A stretch of 51,305 bases of DNA from Paludibacteraceae bacterium (GTDB lineage Bacteria > Bacteroidota > Bacteroidia > Bacteroidales > Paludibacteraceae), in contig JAFSQL010000003.1 of the NCBI GenBank assembly GCA_017446585.1, forward strand, positions 1 through 51,305. The letters are read 5' to 3'. A program made the position numbers and the translations under genes. Below are positions 35,858-44,742 of this stretch, piece after piece (position 1 is the stretch's first letter; every line of letters starts with the position of its first letter). The notes under the pieces are model-generated. The model saw only the letters and a program-made list of their open reading frames with translations. It did no database searches and was not told where the DNA came from.

Positions 35858-35892
35858 TTGCGGAAATATTTCTTTATTTTTCCGCAAAAATA
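35858..35892 (-). promoter_or_regulatory. Promoter with overlapping palindrome upstream of the Dabb gene
   Basis: TTGCGGAAA (35858-35866) and TTTCCGCAA (35879-35887) form a perfect 9-bp dyad with 12 bases between. A minus-strand TATTTTTG box (35885-35892) overlaps it. The dyad covers the expected transcription start, three bases before the ATG, so it could be an operator or a leader hairpin. Confidence 0.5.
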
Positions 35893-36267
35893 TGTATTTA
35901 TAACATAAAAAAGACGAGAAACGGCGAGAAAATTATGTTGTAAAACTATATTTTGTTAATGGCAGAAGATATGTTGTTGATATAGAGAAGAAAACGGTGT
36001 GGGAAGGTGAAGATGGTGGGCGAATGTGTTAAAAGATTCGCATGACGGGGTGTGGCGCATAATAGAACGAAATAATCCGTATATTTGTGTTTAGTAGGTA
36101 TGTTGTTTGTTATGGTAGTGCTGGTGTATAATCAAGATATGTTTTCAACAGTTCATGTTAAGCAGAAAACAAATGATTTGGAGATTATATCGCACGTATG
36201 AAGAGATATGAATGGACAAGCAAGTTAAGCACATCAATATTGTATAAACTAATAATCCGATAAAAAT
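35893..36267. other. AT-rich intergenic region before the polysaccharide locus
   Basis: No gene seen in these 375 bases. They hold a small hairpin (GCGAAT/ATTCGC, 36020-36041) and a promoter-like block at 36066-36106 that recurs at 37250-37290. No UpxY-type antiterminator gene, often found at the head of Bacteroides capsule loci, is present. Confidence 0.5.
36066..36106 (+). promoter_or_regulatory. Repeated promoter block, copy 1 (before wlbA)
   Basis: Contains ATCCGTATATTTGTGTTTA with a TATATTTG box at 36080-36087. It matches the block at 37250-37290 in nearly all positions over about 40 bases. The start codon of wlbA is some 180 bases further, leaving a long leader. Confidence 0.55.
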
Positions 36268-37251
36268 ATGAGTAAATTAAATTTTGGATTGATTGGAGCC
36301 GCAGGGTATATTGCTCCGAGACACATTAAGGCGATTTCTGATACGGGAAATAATTTGTTGGTCGCATACGATAAGTTTGACAGTGTGGGAAGGCTGGATT
36401 CATCTTTCCCAGAATGCTCATTTTTTGTGGAGAACGAGCAGTTTGATCGTTTCTGTTCGAAACAGATGAAATCGGACAATCCATTGCACTGGTTGTCGAT
36501 ATGTACGCCCAATTACACGCATGATGCATTTATCCGTTATGGATTGCGTTTGGGATGTAATGTGATATGTGAGAAACCATTGGTTTTGAATCCCTATAAT
36601 ATTGATAACCTTGTGGAGTTGGAGCGCGAGACGGGGCGTGAGGCTTATACGATTTTGCAACTTCGGCTTCACGACAAGATTCGCGCTTTGAAACGTAAAG
36701 TAGAGGAGGGGGATAAAGATAAGGTTTATGATGTTGACTTGACTTATATCACGTCGCGTGGTAAGTGGTACTATACGTCATGGAAAGGTGACGTGCACAA
36801 AAGTGGAGGTGTGGCGACCAACATCGGCGTGCATTTCTATGATATGTTGCAGTGGGTGTTCGGTCCTGTGCGTAAGAATGTGGTACATGTCATGTCGTTC
36901 GATCGCGTGGCGGGCTATCTTGAACTGCGTCAAGCGCGCGTGCGTTACTTTTTGAGTATCAATGCTGATTGTCTGCCACCGAACGCTGTTCAGGGTGAAA
37001 AACGCACCTATCGCACTCTCTCCATTGACGGTTCCGAATTTGAATTTTCTCAGGGGTTCACTGAACTCCATACTGAGTCATATCGTCAGATTCTTTCCGG
37101 AAACGGTTTCCGGATTTCCGAATCCCGCCCTTGCATAGAAATTGTTTCCGAGATTCGTCATTCGAAACCAATAGGTTTGGTAGGTGATTATCATCCATTA
37201 GCGAAGTTGCCGCTCAGTAAACATCCGTTTGGATGGGATGAAAAATATTAA
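36268..37251 (+). CDS. wlbA: WlbA/WbpB-type UDP-N-acetylglucosaminuronate 3-dehydrogenase
   Basis: 327 residues of the Gfo/Idh/MocA family. NAD-binding GLIGAAGYIAPRHIKAISD (about 7-25), the DKFDSVGRLDSSFPE stretch, CEKPLVLNPYNIDNL near residue 100, and VDLTYITSRGKWYYTSWKGD are shared with WlbA and WbpB. These enzymes oxidise C3 of UDP-GlcNAcA, giving the 3-keto sugar that becomes a 2,3-diamino uronic acid. The 6-dehydrogenase and the 3-N-acetyltransferase of that route are not in the window. The gene is flanked on both sides by the same promoter block, as if inserted ahead of the exporter genes. Confidence 0.9.
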   Translation: MSKLNFGLIGAAGYIAPRHIKAISDTGNNLLVAYDKFDSVGRLDSSFPECSFFVENEQFDRFCSKQMKSDNPLHWLSICTPNYTHDAFIRYGLRLGCNVICEKPLVLNPYNIDNLVELERETGREAYTILQLRLHDKIRALKRKVEEGDKDKVYDVDLTYITSRGKWYYTSWKGDVHKSGGVATNIGVHFYDMLQWVFGPVRKNVVHVMSFDRVAGYLELRQARVRYFLSINADCLPPNAVQGEKRTYRTLSIDGSEFEFSQGFTELHTESYRQILSGNGFRISESRPCIEIVSEIRHSKPIGLVGDYHPLAKLPLSKHPFGWDEKY

Positions 37252-37290
37252 AACGAAAGAATCCGTATATTTGTGTTTATTAGGCATATT
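37250..37290 (+). promoter_or_regulatory. Repeated promoter block, copy 2 (before the exporter genes)
   Basis: AACGAAAGAATCCGTATATT and following bases with TATATTTG at 37266-37273, 32 bases before the permease ATG. It overlaps the last codon of wlbA. Confidence 0.6.
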
Positions 37291-37304
37291 GTTTTCAACA
37301 AAAT

Positions 37305-38180
37305 ATGGAAGGAGTTACGAAACAAAAGGGAGACGAGGAAGGATGGTCAATGGTGATTAAGCCGCAGAAGTCGCTTTTAGATGTTGACCTGAAAGAGATA
37401 TGGCGGTATCGTGACCTTTGGAGTTTGTTTGTGAAGCGTGACTTGATAACGCAATACAAGCAGACAATATTGGGTCCGTTATGGTATCTCGTGCAGCCCA
37501 TCATGACGACGATTATGTATATGGTTGTGTTTGGTGGCATTGCAGGTATCAGTACGGACGGTTTGCCACAGGCGTTGTTCTACTTGTCTGGTATCTGCAT
37601 GTGGCAATATTTCTCGGAGTGCCTGAACAAGACATCCAGCACGTTCGTTAGCAACGCAGGAGTTTTTGGAAAGGTTTATTTTCCAAGATTGGTGGTGCCG
37701 TTGTCAACGGTGACATCAAATTTGGTCAGGTTCGGTATTCAGTTTGTGTTGTTTGTCATTGTGTATCTGTACTATATAATTTTTACGGACGCATCTGTTA
37801 TGCCTAATATCTATGCGCTGTTGCTTCCGCTGCTTGTTGTCATGCTGGCTGGGTTAGGATTAGGGTTCGGTATTTTGTTTTCGTCCATGACAACGAAGTA
37901 TAGGGACTTGACATTGCTGTTAGGTTTTTTTGTCCATCTATGGATGTATGCCACTCCTGTGATTTATCCGTTGAGCGTGATAACGAACGAGAAGTTGAGG
38001 TTTGTGATGTCATTGAATCCGTTGACTTCGATCATGGAAGCGTTCAAGTATGGGATGCTCGGGACCGGTTCGTTCAGTTGGATGGGGTTAGGTTATAGTT
38101 TCGTGTTCATGACGGTTTTGTTGATAGTTGGCATCATGGTATTCAACCGTGTGCAGCGTAGTTTTATGGATACGGTGTAA
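37305..38180 (+). CDS. wzm: Polysaccharide ABC exporter permease (Wzm-like)
   Basis: 291 residues with six predicted membrane helices of the ABC-2 type. The N-terminal WRYRDLWSLFVKRDLITQYK and TILGPLWYLVQPIMTTIMYM segments are typical of Wzm/TagG exporters, as is a C-terminal LNPLTSIMEAFKYG. Together with the ATPase that follows it would move a finished, lipid-linked polysaccharide across the inner membrane, pointing to the ABC-dependent pathway rather than Wzx/Wzy. Confidence 0.92.
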   Translation: MEGVTKQKGDEEGWSMVIKPQKSLLDVDLKEIWRYRDLWSLFVKRDLITQYKQTILGPLWYLVQPIMTTIMYMVVFGGIAGISTDGLPQALFYLSGICMWQYFSECLNKTSSTFVSNAGVFGKVYFPRLVVPLSTVTSNLVRFGIQFVLFVIVYLYYIIFTDASVMPNIYALLLPLLVVMLAGLGLGFGILFSSMTTKYRDLTLLLGFFVHLWMYATPVIYPLSVITNEKLRFVMSLNPLTSIMEAFKYGMLGTGSFSWMGLGYSFVFMTVLLIVGIMVFNRVQRSFMDTV

Positions 38181-38197
38181 TTCTTAAGGCGAAAAGT

Positions 38198-39478
38198 ATG
38201 AGTACAGCGATAGAATTCAATCACATATCAAAACAGTACCGATTGGGGTTTGTGAGCGCGAAAACGTTGAGTAGCGACCTGAATCGTTGGTGGCAAATGA
38301 ACGTCTTGCGGAAGGAAGATCCGTACTTGAAAGTTGGTGAGACGAATGACAGGACGAAGAAGGCGCTTTCGGACTTTGTGTGGGCGTTGCGAGACGTTGA
38401 CTTCAAGGTGGAGCAGGGTGACGTGGTCGGTATTATCGGTAAGAACGGCGCAGGAAAGAGCACGTTGTTGAAGTTGCTGTCAAGGGTAACGACACCGACG
38501 ACGGGAACGATAAGGGCAAAGGGTAGAATAGCATCTCTGCTTGAGGTGGGAACAGGATTTCATTCGGAGTTGACCGGACGGGAGAATATCTATATGAATG
38601 GCGCAATCCTTGGTATGAGCAAACAGGAAATCAATCGCAAGTTGGATGAGATAGTAGATTTCTCGGGTTGTGAACGGTATATAGACACGCCGGTAAAGAG
38701 GTATAGTTCGGGAATGATGGTGCGGTTAGGTTTTGCTGTGGCGGCACATCTCGACCCTGAAATCCTGGTCGTGGACGAGGTCCTTGCCGTGGGAGACGCG
38801 GAGTTCCAAAAGAAGGCCATCGGCAAGATGCAGGACGTGTCCAAGGGCGAAGGCAGAACAGTTTTGTTTGTGAGTCATAACATGGCAAGCGTGAAGGCGT
38901 TGTGTTCACGCGGCGTTCTTTTGGAGAACGGTAGCGTGAAATATATGGGTGGCATCAAAGAAACTGTGGATTACTATATTGGCGAGGGAGGCAGCAGCGA
39001 GAATCAGTATTTCGAGGACTTGTCAAAGGCGCCCGGTAATGATGTCATCCGTATTAAGAGTTTTGAAATCCTTCCAGGCAAATCGCAAGCGAATATTGAC
39101 ATTGAGTCTGGTATCAAGTTTCGTCTTAAATTCATGTGCTATAAAGCGGATGCTATGCTGGATGTGAACATGCATGTTAAGACTGTTGATGATATTTCTG
39201 TATTCAAGATGAGTCGTATGTTCGGTGAAGTTGGTAAAAAGGATTCAAAAGTAGGTTTATACACAATGGATTTTGAACTCAAACCATATACTATCAACGC
39301 AGGAAAATATAAAGCTGAATTTGTGTTTGGTGAGAATCAACGTTATGTGGTTTATTCTGGTTTTGAACAGTATTTTGAAGTAGAAAATACTCAGACAGAT
39401 ATGGGGTTCAATCAAGGTGTTGTGCCAGGTATGTTGCGTTTTAATAACAATGATGTTGTAATTCAATATGAAGGCTAA
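38198..39478 (+). CDS. wzt: Polysaccharide ABC exporter ATPase with C-terminal binding domain (Wzt-like)
   Basis: 426 residues. ATPase: Walker A GKNGAGKST (81-89), signature YSSGMMVRLGF, Walker B EILVVDEVLAVGD. From about residue 255 a separate beta domain continues to the end; in Wzt proteins of known function this domain recognises the modified end of the O-antigen chain. Its presence suggests that the exported glycan carries a terminal mark. Base composition becomes AT-rich within this C-terminal part (after about 39.1 kb) and stays so through the next genes, as if the domain and its glycan genes were acquired together. Confidence 0.93.
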   Translation: MSTAIEFNHISKQYRLGFVSAKTLSSDLNRWWQMNVLRKEDPYLKVGETNDRTKKALSDFVWALRDVDFKVEQGDVVGIIGKNGAGKSTLLKLLSRVTTPTTGTIRAKGRIASLLEVGTGFHSELTGRENIYMNGAILGMSKQEINRKLDEIVDFSGCERYIDTPVKRYSSGMMVRLGFAVAAHLDPEILVVDEVLAVGDAEFQKKAIGKMQDVSKGEGRTVLFVSHNMASVKALCSRGVLLENGSVKYMGGIKETVDYYIGEGGSSENQYFEDLSKAPGNDVIRIKSFEILPGKSQANIDIESGIKFRLKFMCYKADAMLDVNMHVKTVDDISVFKMSRMFGEVGKKDSKVGLYTMDFELKPYTINAGKYKAEFVFGENQRYVVYSGFEQYFEVENTQTDMGFNQGVVPGMLRFNNNDVVIQYEG

Positions 39479-39902
39479 AGCTATGGATGCAAAAAAGAGC
39501 ACAATATCAGATTGTCGTATTATTGACTTGCGGAAGATAAGCGACCCACGTGGAAATCTTACTCCTATTGAAGGCGGTAAGGATGTTCCATTTGACATCA
39601 AACGAGTGTACTATCTTTATGATGTGCCAGGAGGTGAGAGCCGAGGGGCGCATGCTCATAGGATATTGTATCAGCTGATTATTGCTGCTAGCGGTTCTTT
39701 TACTGTAACGTTGGATGACGGTACTAATAAAAAGGCTTTTACACTCAATCGTTCGTATTATGGATTGTTGGTTGTGCCAGGCATTTGGCGTGATTTGGAT
39801 GATTTTTCAAGTGGAGCAGTGTTGTTGTGCTTGGCAAGTGAACATTATGAGGCAGAAGATTATATTCGTGATTATGAGGAGTTTTTGAAGTATAAGAAAT
39901 GA
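39468..39902 (+). CDS. fdtA: dTDP-4-keto-6-deoxyglucose 3,4-ketoisomerase (FdtA-like)
   Basis: 144 residues, cupin fold. DLRKISDPRGNLTPIEGGKD, IKRVYYLYDVPGGESRGAHAH (split over about 44-64) and YYGLLVVPGIWRDLDDFS are the FdtA/QdtA blocks; the paired His of GAHAH are the catalytic residues in the family. It shifts the keto group to C3, making the substrate for a 3-aminotransferase. It overlaps the wzt end by 11 bases; a second ATG at 39483 is an equally good start. Confidence 0.92.
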   Translation: MKAKAMDAKKSTISDCRIIDLRKISDPRGNLTPIEGGKDVPFDIKRVYYLYDVPGGESRGAHAHRILYQLIIAASGSFTVTLDDGTNKKAFTLNRSYYGLLVVPGIWRDLDDFSSGAVLLCLASEHYEAEDYIRDYEEFLKYKK

Positions 39903-40834
39903 TATTAATTCAGAAATATGAATCTGCAAAAGCATACGAATGGGATACGTTCGTTGATACCTCAAAGAATGGCACATTCATGCTCAAGCGTGGATATATG
40001 GATTATCATGCAGATCGTTTTGAGGATTATTCACTGATGTTTTATAATGATGAAAAGTTGGTAGCTTTATTGCCAGCTTCTATTCATGGTTCAGAGTTAC
40101 GTTCTCATGGTGGATTGACTTATGGCGGTTTTGTGACGAATTTGCATGTGACGGTTCAAATCATGTTGCAGGTTTTTGAAACTCTAAAAGAGTATATGTC
40201 TCAAAACAAAATAAAGAGTCTTTTGTATAAGCGTGTTCCTGCTATTTATTATTCATATCCTTCGGATGAAGATTTGTATGCGTTATTTTGCAATGATGCA
40301 AGATTGGTTCGCAGAGATATATCGTCTTCAATCTATATGGCAGATAAAGTGCATTTTACGGAAAGAAGAAGACGTGGAGTTAAGAAAGCCCAAAAGGAAG
40401 GACTTGAAATCAGAGAGTCACATGATTATAAACAATATATAGCTTTATTAACTCAAATATTATCAAAATACCACAATGCAACACCAGTGCATACTGCAGC
40501 AGAATTAGAATTGTTAGCAGGTCGTTTCCCTGAGAATATTAAATTATATGCAGCTTTTAAGGAAGACATAATGTTAGCTGGTGTAGTGATATACGAGACA
40601 AACAAAGTTGCCCATACACAGTATATTGCAAATTCAGACGAGGGACGTTTATGCGGTGCGCTGGATGCTGTGATGGACTTTTTAATTAATCAATGTTATT
40701 CCGAAAAAGAGTATTTTGACTTTGGAATCTCAACAGAAAAGGAAGGGCGTTATTTAAATGAGGGGTTGATTACACAGAAACAAGAATTTGGCGGTCGTGC
40801 GGTTGTTTATGATTTTTATAAAATAGAAATTTAA
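39899..40834 (+). CDS. FemAB/GNAT-like transferase
   Basis: 311 residues. The pattern WDTFVDTSKNGTFMLKRGYM, then YSLMFYNDEKLVALLPAS and a C-terminal half with YTERRRRGVKKA-like and YFDFGISTEKEGRYLNEG segments fits the FemAB-like GNAT proteins found in sugar loci. Such proteins are thought to acylate amino sugars or transfer amino acids. Overlapping fdtA by four bases (ATGA) and next to a 3-amino-sugar pathway, it may modify the 3-amino group; this is inference. The DNA is clearly AT-rich. Confidence 0.75.
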   Translation: MILIQKYESAKAYEWDTFVDTSKNGTFMLKRGYMDYHADRFEDYSLMFYNDEKLVALLPASIHGSELRSHGGLTYGGFVTNLHVTVQIMLQVFETLKEYMSQNKIKSLLYKRVPAIYYSYPSDEDLYALFCNDARLVRRDISSSIYMADKVHFTERRRRGVKKAQKEGLEIRESHDYKQYIALLTQILSKYHNATPVHTAAELELLAGRFPENIKLYAAFKEDIMLAGVVIYETNKVAHTQYIANSDEGRLCGALDAVMDFLINQCYSEKEYFDFGISTEKEGRYLNEGLITQKQEFGGRAVVYDFYKIEI

Positions 40835-40836
40835 AG

Positions 40837-41677
40837 ATGAAGCAATATGAGAGAATAATACTGATAGGAGATGGTTGGGGTGCAAAAGCAGTATTGGAAG
40901 GTTTGCGGAATTTCCGTTTGCCTGTATTTATCGTTTCTAGTGATGAAGAAATTTTGAATCTCGCAGAAAATGAAACAACTCCAGATTTGGATATATACGA
41001 AAACGAGTTGCTCCTTTTCGCTGGTTATAAACCGATTGTACCTAAGAAAGTTCTGGAGTCAAATGTTTGTATAAATGTTCATTATTCATTACTTCCTCAG
41101 TATAGAGGTTTGCATTCAACAGTATGGGCTATTTTGAATGATGAAGAATATTTAGGTGCGACAATTCATCTGATGGATGAATTTATAGATAATGGTCCAA
41201 TACTATATCAATACAAAGTGAAGAATGATAGAGTGTCAAATTCACGTCAATATATGGAGATGTTCAACTCTCATATTAAAGATGTTATTGGATATGTGTT
41301 GACAGATTTCTTGGATGGTAAGATAATACCGCAGAAACAAGACAAAAGTAATGCGTCATGGGTAGGAAGGCGAAATGAGAAAGACTGTAAGATTGATTTT
41401 TCTAAGCCGCTAGCGTATCAAAAAGCATTTTTTCAGAGCTTTGGTAGAACCATATCCTTTGCCTTATTTTACTCATAAAAGGGAGAGATATGAAGTAACA
41501 AAAGTTGATTATCATCCGTCTTCTGTTATAACACATATAGGTCGGATTCTCAATATAGATAATGAAGGAATATGGGTGAAGTGTGCTGATGGGTATTTGG
41601 TCGTTCAAAAAATTAGAAATAAAGATGGAAAATCAGTGTCTTTTGATACATTCAAAATAGGTCAGTATGTTGAATAA
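40837..41677 (+). pseudogene. Sugar N-formyltransferase with a one-base frameshift
   Basis: The zero frame from 40837 ends at 41478 (213 residues). It contains the formyltransferase core: NVHYSLLPQYRGLHSTVWAI (Asn and His of the catalytic set) and the Asp in DEFIDNGPILYQYKVK. After KPLAYQKAFF in the T6 run (41428-41433) the natural continuation, RALVEPYPLPYFTHKRERYE, lies in the +1 frame up to 41677. Removing one T restores a protein of about 279 residues. Such enzymes use N10-formyl-tetrahydrofolate to formylate dTDP-3-amino or 4-amino sugars. The truncated form loses the C-terminal beta domain. Real mutation, phase variation or sequencing error cannot be told apart here. Confidence 0.85.
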
Positions 41678-41681
41678 AGCA

Positions 41682-42803
41682 ATGAAAGTACCTTTTTTAT
41701 CGCTTCACGATGTGACAGCAAAATACAAGGATGAAATACACGATGCGGCTCTTCGTGTGATTGACAGCGGATGGTACTTGCAAGGCAAGGAGAACGAGGC
41801 GTTTGAGCGTAATTATGCCGATTACATAGGGACAAAATATTGCATAGGGTGCGCTAATGGTCTTGATGCGTTGATTTGGATTTACCGCGCTTACATTGAA
41901 CTGGGCGTTATGCAGCCAGGTGACGAGGTGATTGTGCCGGCTAATACATATATTGCATCTATTCTGGCGATTACGGAGAATGGGTTGACACCGGTGCTGA
42001 TAGAACCGAATCCAGACACGCTTGAAATAGATGATAGCAAGATAGAGGCTGCCATTACAAGCAGAACTAAGTCTATACTGTTAGTTCATTTGTATGGTCG
42101 ATTGGCTATGACTGAGAAAATAGCCGATTTGTGCAAGAAGTATGATTTGAAGTTGGTTGAGGACAATGCACAAGCTCATGGATGCAAGTATAACGGCAAG
42201 AGGACAGGCTCGATTGGCGATGCGGCAGGGCATAGTTTCTATCCGGGAAAGAATCTCGGAGCATTAGGCGACGGTGGGGCTGTCACCACAAATGATGAAA
42301 ATTTAGCGAAAGCCATTCGCGCGTTGGCGAATTATGGTTCACAAAAGAAATATGTATTTAAATATTCTGGCAGAAATAGTCGATTGGATGAGATTCAAGC
42401 TGCGATACTTGACGTGAAATTGAAGCATTTGGACGAAGATATTCGTCTGCGTCAGCAAGTGGCGGATTTTTATTATGAGCATATCTCAAATCCGATGGTG
42501 ACTTTGCCAAAGCGTTTGCCTCATGATGAAAATGTGTATCATTTGTTTCCGATTCTGGTTAAAAACGGGAAGCGTGATGCACTGCATGATTATCTGGCAG
42601 AAAACGGTGTCGGAACTGTGATTCATTATCCAATTGCTCCGCATAAACAGGAATGTTATGCGAATGAATCATGGAATACGCCACAGCAGAATCTGCCTAT
42701 AACGGAAAGCCTGGCAGATGAGGAATTGAGTTTGCCAATGAGCCCGTGTCTGACACAGGAACAGATGGAATTTGTAGTGAAACTGATAAATGTGTTTGAA
42801 TAA
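41682..42803 (+). CDS. fdtB: dTDP-3-keto sugar aminotransferase (FdtB/QdtB-like)
   Basis: 373 residues from the ATG at 41682 ([11 protein letters not shown]); an in-frame ATG five codons earlier is possible. DegT/DnrJ family: [32 protein letters not shown], and the PLP lysine in [19 protein letters not shown]. Closest by eye to FdtB/QdtB, which aminate the 3-keto sugar made by FdtA, giving dTDP-Fuc3N or Qui3N. The wlbA product also needs a 3-aminotransferase; whether this enzyme could serve both is open. Confidence 0.88.
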   Translation: MKVPFLSLHDVTAKYKDEIHDAALRVIDSGWYLQGKENEAFERNYADYIGTKYCIGCANGLDALIWIYRAYIELGVMQPGDEVIVPANTYIASILAITENGLTPVLIEPNPDTLEIDDSKIEAAITSRTKSILLVHLYGRLAMTEKIADLCKKYDLKLVEDNAQAHGCKYNGKRTGSIGDAAGHSFYPGKNLGALGDGGAVTTNDENLAKAIRALANYGSQKKYVFKYSGRNSRLDEIQAAILDVKLKHLDEDIRLRQQVADFYYEHISNPMVTLPKRLPHDENVYHLFPILVKNGKRDALHDYLAENGVGTVIHYPIAPHKQECYANESWNTPQQNLPITESLADEELSLPMSPCLTQEQMEFVVKLINVFE

Positions 42804-43780
42804 TGCAACAGCCCTTAGTTTCCATAATATTGCTGACTTATAATCAGGAAAAATACATTGAGGAGGCTTTACGTGGCGTTTTCAATCAAAGTTATGCAAA
42901 TACGGAGATTATTATTTCTGATGACCATTCCATAGATAAAACCCCTTTGATAATAGAGCGTTTCTTAAGAGAAAATTCGGAGAAAGGAAATGTGCTCTAT
43001 AATCATAATGAAGAGAACCTTGGCTTAGTTAAAAACTTTAATAAGGCTGTGGCGTGTGCTCATGGGGATTATTTTGTTTTGGCAGCTGGGGATGATGTGT
43101 CTTTGAAAGACAGAGTAGCGATATCTTTGGAAAAGATACAAAATTTAGGTGTTGATAGTCTTGCTATGAATTTTCAGTATGTGAATTCAGATGGAAATGA
43201 ATTAGAACAAAAAGGATATAGTGGAAATGATAAAGAGTTGATTTATGTGTTGAATGACTATATTGAAAATAAGCCGAGGTTTCCAATGGGTCCTTCAAGA
43301 ATTTTTAGCAAGAGGGTATTTGATGTGTTTGGCATGTTGGATGACGATTGTCAAACGGAGGACACAACGTTGACGTTTCGTTCGATTCTTCTTGGCGGGG
43401 TGGCGATGGTGGCTGAGGTGGGTGTTTTGTACAGATGGCATGGGAATAATATCTCGTCATACGAGTCTCTGATGACGAGGATTGATCCGAGGTTGATATA
43501 TAAGCAGTATAGAAGGGATTTGAAGACGGCGTATGGGAAGGGTTTGATAAGCACGGGGCAGTATGTGAGGATATGGCGAATGATTCTGGATTACAGGTCG
43601 GTTGAGGTTTTTAGGCGTGATTTGTATGGGACAAGGGGTCGTATGGGAAGGTTTGTTTATGGTTTGCTGTTTTTGATGAATCCGTTGGTGTCGGGTCGCC
43701 ATAAGTCGAGGGGATGGCTTAAGGGTGTGTGTCCTGAATTATTTATTGTGAAGAATAAGATAAAATCATTGGTTAAATGA
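42803..43780 (+). CDS. Family 2 glycosyltransferase
   Basis: 325 residues. GT-A fold start QPLVSIILLTYNQEKYIEEA, nucleotide-sugar region IISDDHSIDKT, and FVLAAGDDVSLKDRV supplying the DxD-like acidic pair. C-terminal third is basic and may sit at the membrane. It adds one sugar of the repeat unit; donor and acceptor unknown. TAATG overlap with the aminotransferase and ATGA overlap with the next gene. Confidence 0.88.
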   Translation: MQQPLVSIILLTYNQEKYIEEALRGVFNQSYANTEIIISDDHSIDKTPLIIERFLRENSEKGNVLYNHNEENLGLVKNFNKAVACAHGDYFVLAAGDDVSLKDRVAISLEKIQNLGVDSLAMNFQYVNSDGNELEQKGYSGNDKELIYVLNDYIENKPRFPMGPSRIFSKRVFDVFGMLDDDCQTEDTTLTFRSILLGGVAMVAEVGVLYRWHGNNISSYESLMTRIDPRLIYKQYRRDLKTAYGKGLISTGQYVRIWRMILDYRSVEVFRRDLYGTRGRMGRFVYGLLFLMNPLVSGRHKSRGWLKGVCPELFIVKNKIKSLVK

Positions 43781-44742
43781 GTTATTTTGATCCACATGAA
43801 CGACGCGAACATTCAAGGTACGATCGTGTCTTCACGAGGTACTTTTGGCGATTGATGTTTTTATGGAACAAGTATGTTCTTAAAAAGCGTATTTGTTGTA
43901 TCGGGGCTTGGGTTAGCATGTCATGGGGACGAGTGGAGCATAATAATTTAGGAGATGACTTGAATATGTTCTTTTTGAGAAAGGAGTCAAGGGATTTTCT
44001 CCTGCCTCGATATGTGTACGCTTGTCCAAAGATGGTTTTTTTTAAGGGAGTGTCTACAGTTCCTGTCGTATACGCGATAGGGTCAGTCTTACACTTGATA
44101 GACAGGGAGGGTTCGATAATATGGGGGGCGGGTTTATTAAAGGAGGACATGTTGCCATCAGTAAGGTCACTTAATATTAAGGCTGTAAGGGGTCCTTTGA
44201 CAAGGAGGGCACTTTTGACAAATGGATATGACTGTCCTGCGGTATATGGGGATCCGGCTTTATTGTTGCCTCTTTATTACAGGCCAGCGGTCAAAAAGAG
44301 ATATAAGATAGGCATTGTGCCTCATTATGTTGATGAGGATAAAAAGGAGTTAGACAAATTCAAGTCTGATGATTCGGTATTAATAATCCACATGACTGGA
44401 TATGATAAATGGGAGGATGTTGTAAGACAAGTGCTTTCATGTGAATTTGTGGTGTCATCATCACTGCATGGGATTATTATATCGGAGGCTTATGGCGTGC
44501 CGAATTTGTGGGCGGAAATACGAGAGCCAATTATCGGGGATATTTCCCGTCGCTTTAAGTTCCATGATTTTTTTATGTCCATAGGGCTTGACAGACCAAC
44601 TCCATATGTAATAACTGAAAAAACGGGCGTTGAGGATTTGTTAAGGCAGAAGGATTGGTACGCGAAGGCTCCCGGTTTGGACTTGAAGCCGTTGATTGAA
44701 TCTTGTCCGTTCAGATTAAAAGATATGACTTACAATGAATAA
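43777..44742 (+). CDS. Polysaccharide pyruvyl transferase family protein
   Basis: 321 residues. NNLGDDLNMFFLRK, IGSVLHLIDREGSIIWGAGL, VRGPLTRRALLTNGYDCPAV and the late VVSSSLHGIIISEAYGVPNL are the blocks of the CsaB/WcaK-type pyruvyltransferase family. These proteins add ketal pyruvate from phosphoenolpyruvate to a sugar, giving a negatively charged glycan. Exact acceptor unknown. Confidence 0.88.
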   Translation: MSYFDPHERREHSRYDRVFTRYFWRLMFLWNKYVLKKRICCIGAWVSMSWGRVEHNNLGDDLNMFFLRKESRDFLLPRYVYACPKMVFFKGVSTVPVVYAIGSVLHLIDREGSIIWGAGLLKEDMLPSVRSLNIKAVRGPLTRRALLTNGYDCPAVYGDPALLLPLYYRPAVKKRYKIGIVPHYVDEDKKELDKFKSDDSVLIIHMTGYDKWEDVVRQVLSCEFVVSSSLHGIIISEAYGVPNLWAEIREPIIGDISRRFKFHDFFMSIGLDRPTPYVITEKTGVEDLLRQKDWYAKAPGLDLKPLIESCPFRLKDMTYNE

